From NCBI GenBank assembly GCA_027922465.2, contig BQMF02000201.1, forward strand, positions 1 to 64,000: a stretch of DNA of 64,000 nt, given 5' to 3'. The notes below the pieces were generated by a model that was not told the origin of the DNA, ran no database searches, and was given only the letters and a program-made list of their open reading frames with translations. Made by a program: the position numbers and the translations under genes. This document shows positions 6,731-14,640 of the stretch, one piece after another (the first letter of the stretch is position 1; every line of letters starts with the position of its first letter). The DNA is from Turritopsis dohrnii. Lineage: Eukaryota > Cnidaria > Hydrozoa > Anthoathecata > Oceaniidae.

Positions 6731-8011
6731 TTATCGTCTAGTCACGAGGTACGTATAGATTATCCATCCAACCCCTACAATCAGAGCCCATAAATTTTGA
6801 CTCAACCAACCTACAACTTCTTTTGCTCTAGTGAGTATCCACGATATGATAGACCCAATTATTCCTGGTAAAGCCTCCGCCGCTTTAGATGCTAATCTAC
6901 CTATAAGTGATGCTAACGCTTTTAGTTTATTTTTTATCCATTCCTTTGCACCGTCCTTTTTATCACCACCTTTGTCAGGATTTTGTGAAGAGTTTCCAGT
7001 TGCTGATGGTAACAAAGCTTCCACAAGGACACTGATAGCCATACCAAACGCTGTCAGAATGCTAACGATTGTTATACCTTGTTCGCGGAATAGTGTTTGT
7101 ATCCTTTCACCTAATGAGGTATCTTTGTCGAGGACTTTAGCAATGGTTTCTTTGATGCTCGTAACTTGACTGTTTAATTTACCTTTGAGAATATCAATGT
7201 TCTCTTTCCTAGCTTTCAACTCTTCACGTAATCCATCCATTCTCTCTTCAACCTCTTTTCGTTGTTCGTCCGTGTATGTTGCATCATTTTCCATCTCCTC
7301 CAACTTGTGTTTCTCTCGATCGATATGCTGTTCTATTCGAACCTTTTTCGCAACCTCTTCCTGAAGACCTCCTCGTATGTTTCTCAGCGCTTTATCCAAT
7401 CCTAACAGCTCACGTACAGGATATTCAAATAGATCACCGGTCTGAGTCATTTCATGATCGACCGATTGTTGTCTAAGCGTTGAAATTAAATCTTCCGTGC
7501 TGTTTGCAATGTCTCCCGTAATTTCCTCAAGCTCTACATCACTCGATTTTGTGATTTTAGATGTCGAGGGAAGCTCTTCTTGTATTTTGTTAAGTGCAAC
7601 TGCTTGTCGTGCTGTTATTTTACCCTTAGGTATATCAAACCCTAAACTACGTAACCCCTTCTTACCCAATATTCGAGCTATCTCTCCGGTAGCCTTTAGT
7701 ATTTTTTCGCTCGTCAATGGTTTGGTATTGTCTTTGTAGTATAATTCACCATCTCTAATTTCAAACTGATCGGTATATAACACCTTAGGGTATTGCTGGA
7801 GCCTTTCAGATAATCTTTTGTATATATCACCAACAAAATTTTTCAAAAGTTCAATTTTCTGATCTCCACCACCAAATGAGGTTTCACCCGTCGCTCCGCG
7901 TGTATCTATTTGTTCACCACCCGAAGTTGGTATGAGAGGAAACGTTTCATCGGTTGTTTCATCTGTCGTCATCCCATGTTCTCCAAAGGGGTCAATATCA
8001 ATGTCTGCCAT
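6731..8011 (-). CDS. Coiled-coil protein with C-terminal membrane region, 426 aa
   Basis: The acidic, Thr-rich N-terminus is followed by a mixed domain with FDIPKGKITARQAVALNKIQ and ELLGLDKALRNIRG. A long heptad-like coiled coil spans about residues 215-290 and is rich in E, K and R. Next is a hydrophobic segment, TIVSILTAFGMAISVLVEAL, at about 316-335. The C-terminus has amphipathic and hydrophobic helices (SLIGRLASKAAEALPGIIGS, then SQNLWALIVGVGWIIYTYLV). The layout recalls membrane-penetrating or membrane-shaping virion proteins, but no known family is recognised. Its promoter region is the 55-bp spacer 8012-8066, shared with 8067-8663. Confidence 0.72.
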   Translation of the reverse strand: MADIDIDPFGEHGMTTDETTDETFPLIPTSGGEQIDTRGATGETSFGGGDQKIELLKNFVGDIYKRLSERLQQYPKVLYTDQFEIRDGELYYKDNTKPLTSEKILKATGEIARILGKKGLRSLGFDIPKGKITARQAVALNKIQEELPSTSKITKSSDVELEEITGDIANSTEDLISTLRQQSVDHEMTQTGDLFEYPVRELLGLDKALRNIRGGLQEEVAKKVRIEQHIDREKHKLEEMENDATYTDEQRKEVEERMDGLREELKARKENIDILKGKLNSQVTSIKETIAKVLDKDTSLGERIQTLFREQGITIVSILTAFGMAISVLVEALLPSATGNSSQNPDKGGDKKDGAKEWIKNKLKALASLIGRLASKAAEALPGIIGSIISWILTRAKEVVGWLSQNLWALIVGVGWIIYTYLVTRR

Positions 8012-8066
8012 TTTATTTATTTAGAGGATAATTTATTATTAATTATGTTATAACAAACCTCTAAAT
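8012..8066. promoter_or_regulatory. 55-bp divergent promoter with TTATAACAAAC
   Basis: The spacer separates the ATGs of 6731-8011 (minus) and 8067-8663 (plus). TTATAACAAAC occupies 8048-8058, 8 nt before the ATG, matching 5031-5041 in sequence and distance. The rest is AT-rich. Confidence 0.55.
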
Positions 8067-8663
8067 ATGAATGTTAAAATTTATCCAAAACTACCCACTG
8101 CTCCTGAGGATTTGAATGTGCAGGAAAAGTTTAACGCAAGCGTAATAAATTCAGAATTTGAAGAGTTGATAAAACTTAAGAACAAGTTTAGCATCAAGCT
8201 CAAGAGATACAACAAGGCGATAGAACGATCGATGCTACTAAATGCTAGCTCAAGCGCTATAACCACCGGCTCTGGCATCGGTTCAATTGCAACAGGGGCT
8301 ACTATTATCGGAATACCTATTTCTGCAGGATTAGGTGGCGTAGCCTTAGCCGGCTCTATCTGTACCGGACTTACCACAGCTGTCATCAAAAAATATCAAA
8401 AGAAAGTAGAAAAAGTGATAAAATTATATGATATTGTTACATCCTCAATTTCTGTCTTCGAAACAAGTATCTCACAGGCGCTGACCGATGGAAGGATCAA
8501 TTACAAAGAATTCCAGGTTTTGCAGGGAACATATTACAAAGCTTTAGAAGGACTCAGTTCTACAGATAGAAAGATGGGTACCGAAGCTCAAAATCAATTT
8601 CAAAAAAGTTTGATGGTAGAACTTCAAAACTTGAAAAAGTCAATAACCGAAAATGGTTACTAG
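8067..8663 (+). CDS. Helical protein with Gly/Ala-rich hydrophobic hairpin, 198 aa
   Basis: A basic helical N-terminal half (residues about 32-55) leads into a long Gly/Ala/Ile-rich segment with SSAITTGSGIGSIATGATII and PISAGLGGVALAGSICTGL (about 61-103). It reads as a hydrophobic hairpin able to insert in membranes. The C-terminal half is helical and charged, ending LQNLKKSITENGY. The arrangement of a helical bundle around a Gly-rich hairpin resembles pore-forming or fusion-hairpin proteins in general form only. No family is recognised and no activity is claimed. It is divergent from the 426-aa membrane protein. Confidence 0.7.
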   Translation: MNVKIYPKLPTAPEDLNVQEKFNASVINSEFEELIKLKNKFSIKLKRYNKAIERSMLLNASSSAITTGSGIGSIATGATIIGIPISAGLGGVALAGSICTGLTTAVIKKYQKKVEKVIKLYDIVTSSISVFETSISQALTDGRINYKEFQVLQGTYYKALEGLSSTDRKMGTEAQNQFQKSLMVELQNLKKSITENGY

Positions 8664-8754
8664 GATGTGTGGTTATGTGTTCCTCAATTTGAAAAGTGAT
8701 AAAGTGATAAATGAAACTGATATAAAGAGATATGATCACAAGTATATATAGACA

Positions 8755-9075
8755 ATGGAATTCCCAACAGTTGATACATTCGAACAAACAATCAAAAAGC
8801 AAAACAATGAACAAATGGCAGAGATCATAAAGTGGCGAGAGCTACCTGAAAACGTGATTTATCATGTTAAATTTTTTTCTACAAAAGCTATGTATGCAGA
8901 GTTGAAAGACGGAGCAGGAAATATATATAAGGTGTGGTTGCCTGAAAGACTTTTCATTGAATTAAATGATTATGGTTGGAGCTCTAGAGAGGCCTTTGTC
9001 AGACCGAAAGGTCTCAAACAATCTCAAAAGAATCCAGAAAGACAATTCTTTGATTATGACATTATATGGCGCTAG
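8755..9075 (+). CDS. Small soluble protein, 106 aa, possible OB-like fold
   Basis: There is no signal or membrane segment. After a short helix, the pattern W-ELPENVIYHVKFFSTKAMY, then AELKDGAGNIYKVWLPERL, looks like a compact beta-barrel with a KVW-P-RL edge. The C-terminus is basic (RPKGLKQSQKNPERQFFDYD). A small single-strand nucleic-acid-binding protein would fit, but this is only a guess from strand pattern and charge. It converges with the integrase gene, with hairpin H4 in the 56-bp gap. The start follows TATATATAG by a few bases. Confidence 0.62.
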   Translation: MEFPTVDTFEQTIKKQNNEQMAEIIKWRELPENVIYHVKFFSTKAMYAELKDGAGNIYKVWLPERLFIELNDYGWSSREAFVRPKGLKQSQKNPERQFFDYDIIWR

Positions 9076-9093
9076 ATAAAATCTCGTCGACTC

Positions 9094-9118
9094 ATCTTTA
9101 CTTGTTTCTAGTAAAGAT
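9094..9118. terminator. Hairpin H4 at a convergent gene junction
   Basis: A perfect 9-bp stem, ATCTTTACT and its complement, with a 7-nt loop. It lies 18 nt after the stop at 9075 and 13 nt from the integrase stop at 9132. With H2 and H3, every convergent junction of the element has one. Confidence 0.62.
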
Positions 9119-9131
9119 ACTTTTGTACGAT

Positions 9132-10115
9132 TCACCAACCTTGCACATAATCAGGAGGTAGCTCTGTATCTTCAGGTATTAATATTAACTCTTCTTTCAC
9201 AAAAGCTCGTTCAGGTCCATCTTGAAGGTAATACATTACACGGTTACCAGGTTGATCTATTACCTCACTCAATCTATAAGTCTTCTTTGACCATATCCTA
9301 TCTGTTGCTCTTTTTCGATGGTCATCGTGCTCTTCACCCGGTTGCAATAGATATCTATACAAACCATCTTGAGGTAATTTTTCTTCAGGCGGATAGCTCT
9401 CTCGTTTAGCGAGAGGCACCTCTTTCAATTTAATAGCATCTTTCGGTTTCATATCGATCATCCGAGTCTTCGTATCGTTTAATCTATCCACAAGTTTATA
9501 CAAATATTTGACCCACGTAAATGATACCTTTTCCGAATCGTTCAGTTCTTGAGCATCTTGTATTTTGAATAAATTTTCGGCAAGTATCTTGTTCAACGCC
9601 TCGACAAACGCTGTATGGGTATGCTTATATTTAGTAGTTACTCTTTTAATTTCGACGTTATTCTTCCCCAACAATTTTGTCACATCCGCTTTGAATTCTG
9701 AACCGTTATCACATTGAAATACTTTTGGATAGTTTAAGGGTCCAACTCTATAGATATCTCTTATCATATCGGCAACCTCTTTGGCTTTCTTAGTCTTCAA
9801 AGGTCGGGCTACTTTGTAACGTGAAGCAACATCGATAGCAGATAAGATGTACTTGTATTTATTACCATATAGCATATCACTAGGCATATACAATATATCA
9901 AATTGATGAATCTCATTCGGTTTAGTTACCTCATAATGTGAACGTTCAACATGTTTCGGTGCTGGTAAATGTACTTGCCACAAAGCTTGTTTTGATAGCC
10001 ACTTCTTAATTACCTTCGGTTTGAAGTCGAATCCTCTTAGATTGCGAACAGCCTTTTGTCCTTTCCATAAGTTTTGAGGTTGATAATAAATCTCTTGAAG
10101 TTTAATGTCTGACAT
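9132..10115 (-). CDS. Retrovirus-like DDE integrase, 327 aa
   Basis: The catalytic triad is D73 (HQFDILYMP), D136 (FQCDNGSEF) and E172 (HTAFVEALNKIL), with 35 residues between the last two, the D,D-35-E spacing of retroviral and Polinton integrases. The C-terminal third (about 225-327) contains PPEEKLPQDG and a beta-rich stretch ending VKEELILIP, as in the small C-terminal domain of this class. The N-terminal region lacks an obvious HHCC zinc site; it starts directly with a basic segment, as in many Polinton integrases. It should insert the element into host DNA. The frame is uninterrupted. Confidence 0.93.
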   Translation of the reverse strand: MSDIKLQEIYYQPQNLWKGQKAVRNLRGFDFKPKVIKKWLSKQALWQVHLPAPKHVERSHYEVTKPNEIHQFDILYMPSDMLYGNKYKYILSAIDVASRYKVARPLKTKKAKEVADMIRDIYRVGPLNYPKVFQCDNGSEFKADVTKLLGKNNVEIKRVTTKYKHTHTAFVEALNKILAENLFKIQDAQELNDSEKVSFTWVKYLYKLVDRLNDTKTRMIDMKPKDAIKLKEVPLAKRESYPPEEKLPQDGLYRYLLQPGEEHDDHRKRATDRIWSKKTYRLSEVIDQPGNRVMYYLQDGPERAFVKEELILIPEDTELPPDYVQGW

Positions 10116-10215
10116 TTTTTATTTATAAACAACGTTTTATTTTAGCTCATTTTGTTAAAAAAAATGACATCAAAGTGGCTTAAAAGTTTTTATTATCTTT
10201 ATATAAAGAATAAAC
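10116..10215. promoter_or_regulatory. 100-bp divergent promoter region
   Basis: The AT-rich spacer lies between the integrase start (10115, minus) and the SAP-type gene (10216, plus). TATAAAG at 10202-10208 is close upstream of the plus-strand ATG, and TTTATAAATA-like sequence precedes the integrase ATG on the minus strand. Confidence 0.5.
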
Positions 10216-10989
10216 ATGACCGACAAAATAGAATCAGATTACCAATCAATGGGTTTTAGTGCGTTACGAGCATTATGTGCGTCACGAAAAATAAAATATG
10301 TTAACCAAATGAACAAAGCTAAATTGCTTGAGGTACTTGAGAAAAATGATAAGGATCCATCTTATACTCTCGATCCTGATACGAAACAAGCATTTTATAC
10401 ACGCTATTCAAACTGGATAAATAACAACGAAGAAAAATATCTCAGATATCGAGAGCATAATAATGAGCAGAAAAAGATGGTTCGGAAACAAAAAAAATTG
10501 GCTCGTTCTTCTATTTTAGGTAATAATTCAAGCTCTTTGACAGCTCAAAGAGTTTTTATGAACAACTTTGAAGACATTGTTAACCGCAGAGTTGATATTC
10601 AAGATGACATTAAACGTTATCAAGATACTTTAAATTACGCTTCAAGCAAAGTTGATTATTCTGTTGGACAAGGTATTTACATGTTACCTAGTGACATGAA
10701 TCTAAACATCAAGTCGGGAGTGACTGGTTATAATAATAAAATTCTCATATCTAATGACAACTTGAGCCTCGGAAGAAACAAAATGATTAATGTTATGCAA
10801 GAGCATCATATTTCACCCAAAGTGACTAGCTCTCCAACACAAACAAAAAATAAAAGTTCACAAAAGGAAGTTCACAAAAGAGTAGTGAGTCAAACAGATT
10901 CACTCCCATCTCATGAAGAAGAGAAAATAGCTTTGGTTTTAGCGATTACCACGATGTTTAGTATATGGTATTATTATTATTATTATTGA
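10216..10989 (+). CDS. SAP-type N-terminus fused to TIR-borne C-terminus, 257 aa
   Basis: Residues 12-45 (MGFSALRALCASRKIKYVNQ, then KAKLLEVLEK) fit a SAP-type helix-extended-helix DNA-binding module. A very basic stretch (KKMVRKQKKL) ends at residue 95. From codon 96 (position 10501) the protein is the same as residues 227-388 of the left-end protein, because the right TIR begins exactly there. The fusion stays in frame for 162 codons and ends in the same six-Tyr tail. It is likely a chimera made when the TIR spread inwards, so the original C-terminus of the SAP protein is lost or replaced. Confidence 0.75.
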   Translation: MTDKIESDYQSMGFSALRALCASRKIKYVNQMNKAKLLEVLEKNDKDPSYTLDPDTKQAFYTRYSNWINNNEEKYLRYREHNNEQKKMVRKQKKLARSSILGNNSSSLTAQRVFMNNFEDIVNRRVDIQDDIKRYQDTLNYASSKVDYSVGQGIYMLPSDMNLNIKSGVTGYNNKILISNDNLSLGRNKMINVMQEHHISPKVTSSPTQTKNKSSQKEVHKRVVSQTDSLPSHEEEKIALVLAITTMFSIWYYYYYY

Positions 10990-11686
10990 AAACAAAACTC
11001 CCTTAGGAGAACCCCCTAGGGTTTTTGTTGTTGTTGTTGTTGTTGTGATACCCTAGAGGGTTTTTAATTCATTGTCTTCGATCTAACCGGCACTCCACCC
11101 TGGCTTCTCGAATCCACCAGCTCTGAGCTCTACCCCTAGATCTTAGACTATTTGTGTGTGACTACTTACGAACTCCGACTACTACGCACGCAATGGCCGT
11201 TCATGATCTGTTCGAGTATATTACATCTAGTCACATTGTTTTTCCCGACAACTTTTGGCACATTTTGTGGTGAATACCGGGAGCGGACGGCACCATCCAG
11301 TTCCAATCTAGCCGCTCCACTAGACCTTCCCTTTCCGGCAGACTCTGTCGCCTGTTCACCACAATTTTCAAATTATTCCGCTCTTGGGTTTTATATCATT
11401 CATTTAGACCTTAGTGTCTGCTTGTGGTGTCTCTCGGAACGCTATAATTTTGTTTTTATTTTGATTACATAACAAAATGATTAATGTTATGCAAGAGTAT
11501 CATATTTCACCCAAAGTGACTAGCTCTCCAACACAAACAAAAAAATAAAAGTTCACAAAAGAAAGTTCAAACAGATTCACTCCCATCTCATGAAGAAGAG
11601 AAAATAGCTTTGGTTTTAGCGATTACCACGATGTTTAGTATATGGTATGTATTTCGCTGATCAGCGTATGTAGTTTGCAATTATAG
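10501..11686. repeat. Right terminal inverted repeat
   Basis: This is the inverted copy of 1-1186. Its inner edge at 10501 is the first base of codon 96 of the gene 10216-10989, so the repeat supplies the whole C-terminal part of that protein. Homology at the outer side runs to 11686, the limit set by the window edge. Confidence 0.93.
10972..11648. repeat. Mirror of the R1 plus 499-bp segment in the right TIR
   Basis: 10972-11470 mirrors 217-715 and 11471-11648 mirrors R1 (39-216). The presence of the same insertion-like structure in both TIRs means the two ends were homogenised, by replication or gene conversion, after it formed. Confidence 0.85.
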
Positions 11687-11933
11687 CCGGCATTGTGGAT
11701 ACATGCTAACACTTCTAAGCCCTGGCGTTTGTTGAATTTCGATCGAAATGACGGTAACCTGAATGTCTCTATGGACCAGAGAAACCTGACAGTGATAAAT
11801 CACCCAGACACAATGCTAACCATTCCGCGATATATTCAACACAACTGCGGGGAAGTGCGCACTCATGCAAGTTTTACAACCAGAACATGAGAGATCTACA
11901 ACCGCCGAAGTATATATACTTCCTCTCAGACGA
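11687..11933 (-). repeat. Probable body of a tRNA-derived SINE
   Basis: Read on the minus strand this continues from a tRNA-like head at 11934-12005 and runs up to the edge of the element TIR. No coding potential is seen. The 65-aa frame 11693-11890 has no protein features. Whether the element inserted in the SINE tail cannot be told without the left flank. Confidence 0.35.
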
Positions 11934-12005
11934 ACTGCGTGGGGTTCGAACACACGACCTTGTTGTTACAAGTTAGCGTTCTTATCCACTAGACTACGCT
12001 GATCT
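11934..12005 (-). repeat. tRNA-like SINE head (Thr-UGU-like)
   Basis: On the minus strand there is an A-box-like GTAGTCTAGTGGATAAGAAC, an anticodon loop CTTGTAA (UGU) and a B-box-like GTGTTCGAACCCC. The anticodon stem does not pair well and no discriminator/acceptor stem closes, so this is a tRNA-derived repeat and not a working tRNA gene. Confidence 0.55.
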
Positions 12006-12360
12006 GTATGTTATATGTATTGTTAGCTCATTTATGTTATAAAAATGAAACTACTACAAACTGCTTTTTACTACATTTTTATGAGATATTTAATTGTTTA
12101 CATTTATGAGTAATTTGTGGTTATAATAATAATAGAAACTGTTATGTAATCAAAATAACACGTTTCATAACTCGTATCGCGTTATGAAAACAAAGATGAT
12201 AATAGGGAAATTCCTGAAATCATATGATTTTGGGCCAACATCCGCACTTTCCTATCTCTGAGGTTGTGACTTCGAATCTGCTTCTGGTTGAACACAAGTT
12301 GCACGAGCCGTTTAAGGAAATTTGACGTTTATTGATACAGTGATACAGAGCAGGTGGACA
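12006..12360. other. Non-coding stretch, Helitron-like 3' part
   Basis: No gene is seen. The last part leads into the GC-rich hairpin at 12363 and is presumably the body of the Helitron-like element that ends at 12392. Confidence 0.4.
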
Positions 12361-12392
12361 TGGGCGGCGAGCGACGCCGCCTTGGCGGCTAG
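12361..12392 (+). mobile_element. Helitron-like 3' terminus (hairpin plus CTAG)
   Basis: In AT-rich surroundings, GGCGGCGAGCGACGCCGCC forms a 7-bp hairpin with a 5-nt loop and is followed within a few bases by CTAG (12389-12392). Helitrons end in a short hairpin then CTRR. A second overlapping hairpin, GCCGCC-TT-GGCGGC, abuts CTAG. Confidence 0.55.
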
Positions 12393-13161
12393 TCTATGTA
12401 TTAATAGCCGATTCTCTGTCTGTTTGTTTGTTTGTTTGTAAGTCACGCAAAATGGTAGATTGAGTTGTGAGCGAAATTATTTCTTTATTTGTGTGCGACG
12501 TGAGTTCGAAGCAAATACATTGCAACCCCAATCGAACGTGACATTTTTTGGCTGATGAACTAATAGGAATAGCGTTTTGTTTTTATCATTATTGTTAGTT
12601 TTATATTCCACGTTTACTTGGCTTTGAAAACAGTACATCAACTAAATACAAAGAAACTTACTGATTAAACATTTTGGACAAAAAGCAGCAGTGGCAGAAC
12701 GTGGCAGCATGTTCGGTTTGCCACTAACTGTTGCCTGACTGTCTGAGACGGGTGAACTTTTTTTTTGAGCAATCAAAATGTTTAAAAACCGATAGGTAAA
12801 GAAAGAGTATCATAAAGCAAAATGTTTTTTTTTTTTTTGCTTTTCTTTTAATAATTTAATTTCTTCTTTCAATTGTTAAGCGTTCTGATCGAACGTTTTT
12901 TTATTCTAATTATTCATTTAGCACGTGATTTTTTTCTCTCCTCCCGTGTGAACTTTTTAAGAAGAGAAACCATTTTCCCCCTGTTTGATAGTACCCATGT
13001 TAGAGCGCGTAACGTTTTTGAAACAAAAGCTAATAAAAAAGTTGAAGTTTTTTCTCCCTACGTTTTGAGTGTATTGTTGTACTGATCAACGATTGTTTTA
13101 AAAAATAAATAAGTAACACATCATGAAATTTAGGTGCACATAGGCGGCGAGCGACGGCTAG
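12393..13161 (+). mobile_element. Non-autonomous Helitron-like element, 769 bp
   Basis: It starts TCTATGTATTAATAGCCG followed by (TTTG)n and ends with a decayed GGCGGCGAGCGACGG hairpin and CTAG at 13158-13161. Termini fit Helitron rules (5' TC, 3' hairpin plus CTRR). A second copy of its body is at 37477-38500. No Rep/helicase is encoded, and the 70-aa frame at 12873-13085 is not convincing. Its TC directly follows the CTAG of the preceding element. Confidence 0.55.
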
Positions 13162-14090
13162 ATTTTCTTATTCCCATAAAGTCAAACTTTTTTCTACTCA
13201 ACCAAATCAGAAGACTGGTACACCAAACATACTTAACAGATCCTTCTAATCAAAAATAAAAAAAGATATCTGTCATATTTATTCAATCTGGAAATATTTC
13301 TTGTGAAACACGGTACTTTTTTAACTCACCCGGTAGTTCATTTAACAATTTGAAAGCACCAAAACTTCATGGTGTAAACTTGTAAAATTTGTTTAACTAG
13401 TGAGGGCTGGGTTCAGGCAATGCCTCGTTCTTTCAGATTATATTAAGAAGCCTTACCCGAGAAGTTTGATGCTTTCAAACTCCTACTACTCCGGCTGTAA
13501 TGACAGTTAGCCTACGCTTTACAGTATGCGAAAGGGTCCCTTCCGAAACTGCATCAATTCCAACGAAAGGGCGGAGGCTAATAATTTTAAGAACTATAAA
13601 AACCTCCTTCATGAAGTTATCTAGTATTGGTGATATTTTGAATTAAGCAATTCTGTTGGATGGAATTTGATTCTTTGAGAAGCTTTTAAAACTGACTGGT
13701 GTATAATAAGTGAAAACTGTTAAAATTGTGTGAAACATAACCAGTTAGACTTTAAATTAAGCCTTTAATATTAGCACTTGCCTAACTACCGTAACAGTTC
13801 TGTTGGATGGAATAGATAGAATTTATACAATGAAACTTTTTGATAATCAGTCAAATTCCACCTCGAATAACAAACAACTGCAAAAAATTAGTTCATCATG
13901 CCTAAATTGGATCTCTTTAGAGCATTATCTTGCCAAAATTATCTATATTGAATATTTATTGGAACAACAATCTAAGACTAAGATTGGTATAATATCTTTT
14001 GGACGGAATCTGTTGGACGGAGCGAATGCAACAAATATTCAAGTAAACATATTCAATATTACAATATTATATTCAATATTATATTCAATA
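13162..14090. other. Non-coding, with scattered short direct repeats
   Basis: TTCTGTTGGATGGAAT occurs at about 13651 and 13799, with a related form near 14005. A 128-aa frame at 13803-14189 runs through simple ATATTC repeats and into the next repeat and is not called. No gene is seen. Confidence 0.4.
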
Positions 14091-14640
14091 GCACCCAGTG
14101 GGCACACGACGTCTTTGAGACGTCTCATTTTAATCGTAAAATTGTCGTTTGGTTTTGACATCGTTTTGCGACGTCGTAGGGACGTCTGAAAATGGGACGT
14201 CGCAATTGGGAACCTTTTACGATCAATTTGCGATCTGATAAAAATTTTCCAATTTCATTCTGCAGTCAGTAAACAGTATACTTTGAGTAACAACAACATA
14301 CTCCATATGGAATTTACATTCGTAACGATTCTTTTTCTTGGTCGTGTGAGAGATGCTTTCATGAGGTTTTTGGGACGTCTCTACACAGATTAAATTACGA
14401 CCTTCGAAAGAATTATAATTTTTCAAAAGCGATTAGTTAAGAAAGATTCATCGAATATGTTTTACTACAGTTGCATGATTTGGGATGTCTTGGAAAGACG
14501 TCTCTACGACGACTTTACGAAGATAAACGAGTAAATTTCATAATCCTGCGACGTCGTCACGATGTCGTTAGGATGTCATCAAGACGTCTCAGTGAAGATG
14601 TGATTGGGACGTCTTTAGCTGAGATGGATGTAATTCGCGC
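14091..14640. repeat. GACGTC-rich dispersed repeat
   Basis: More than ten GACGTC/GATGTC words are packed into about 550 bp, often in pairs such as GACGTCTTTGAGACGTCTC. The block opens with a CACCCAGTGGGCACA boundary-like motif. CpG-rich words in an AT-rich background suggest a MITE or satellite-derived element. Frames inside it (14471-14776) are repeat-encoded and rejected. Confidence 0.5.

Larger units (their letters stand above)
1..11686. mobile_element. Polinton/Maverick-like virus-derived element, apparently intact
   Basis: Thirteen open reading frames lie between inverted repeats of at least 1186 bp (position x pairs with 11687-x). The set of integrase (9132-10115), packaging ATPase (3838-4443), capsid-like proteins (1906-3833) and membrane proteins is the hallmark of Polintons and Polinton-like viruses. 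None of the frames is broken, so the copy looks young. Family B DNA polymerase and adenain-like protease are absent, so replication would depend on the host or another element. The left edge coincides with the window start, so terminal bases and the target duplication cannot be read. Gene order alternates between divergent pairs and convergent pairs. Confidence 0.87.

Noticed and set aside
6831..7739. Plus-strand frames opposite the 426-aa gene
   Set aside because: They are shadow frames of a clearly coding minus-strand gene.
698..10989. Reading the left-end and right-end genes as independent homologues
   Set aside because: Their shared part is exactly the TIR and stops at the TIR edge, so it is a copy made by the repeat and not shared ancestry of whole genes.
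11934..12005. Functional tRNA-Thr gene
   Set aside because: The anticodon stem does not pair and no acceptor stem closes; better read as a SINE head.
13803..14189. 128-aa frame
   Set aside because: It runs through ATATTC simple repeats and into the GACGTC repeat; composition reflects repeats.
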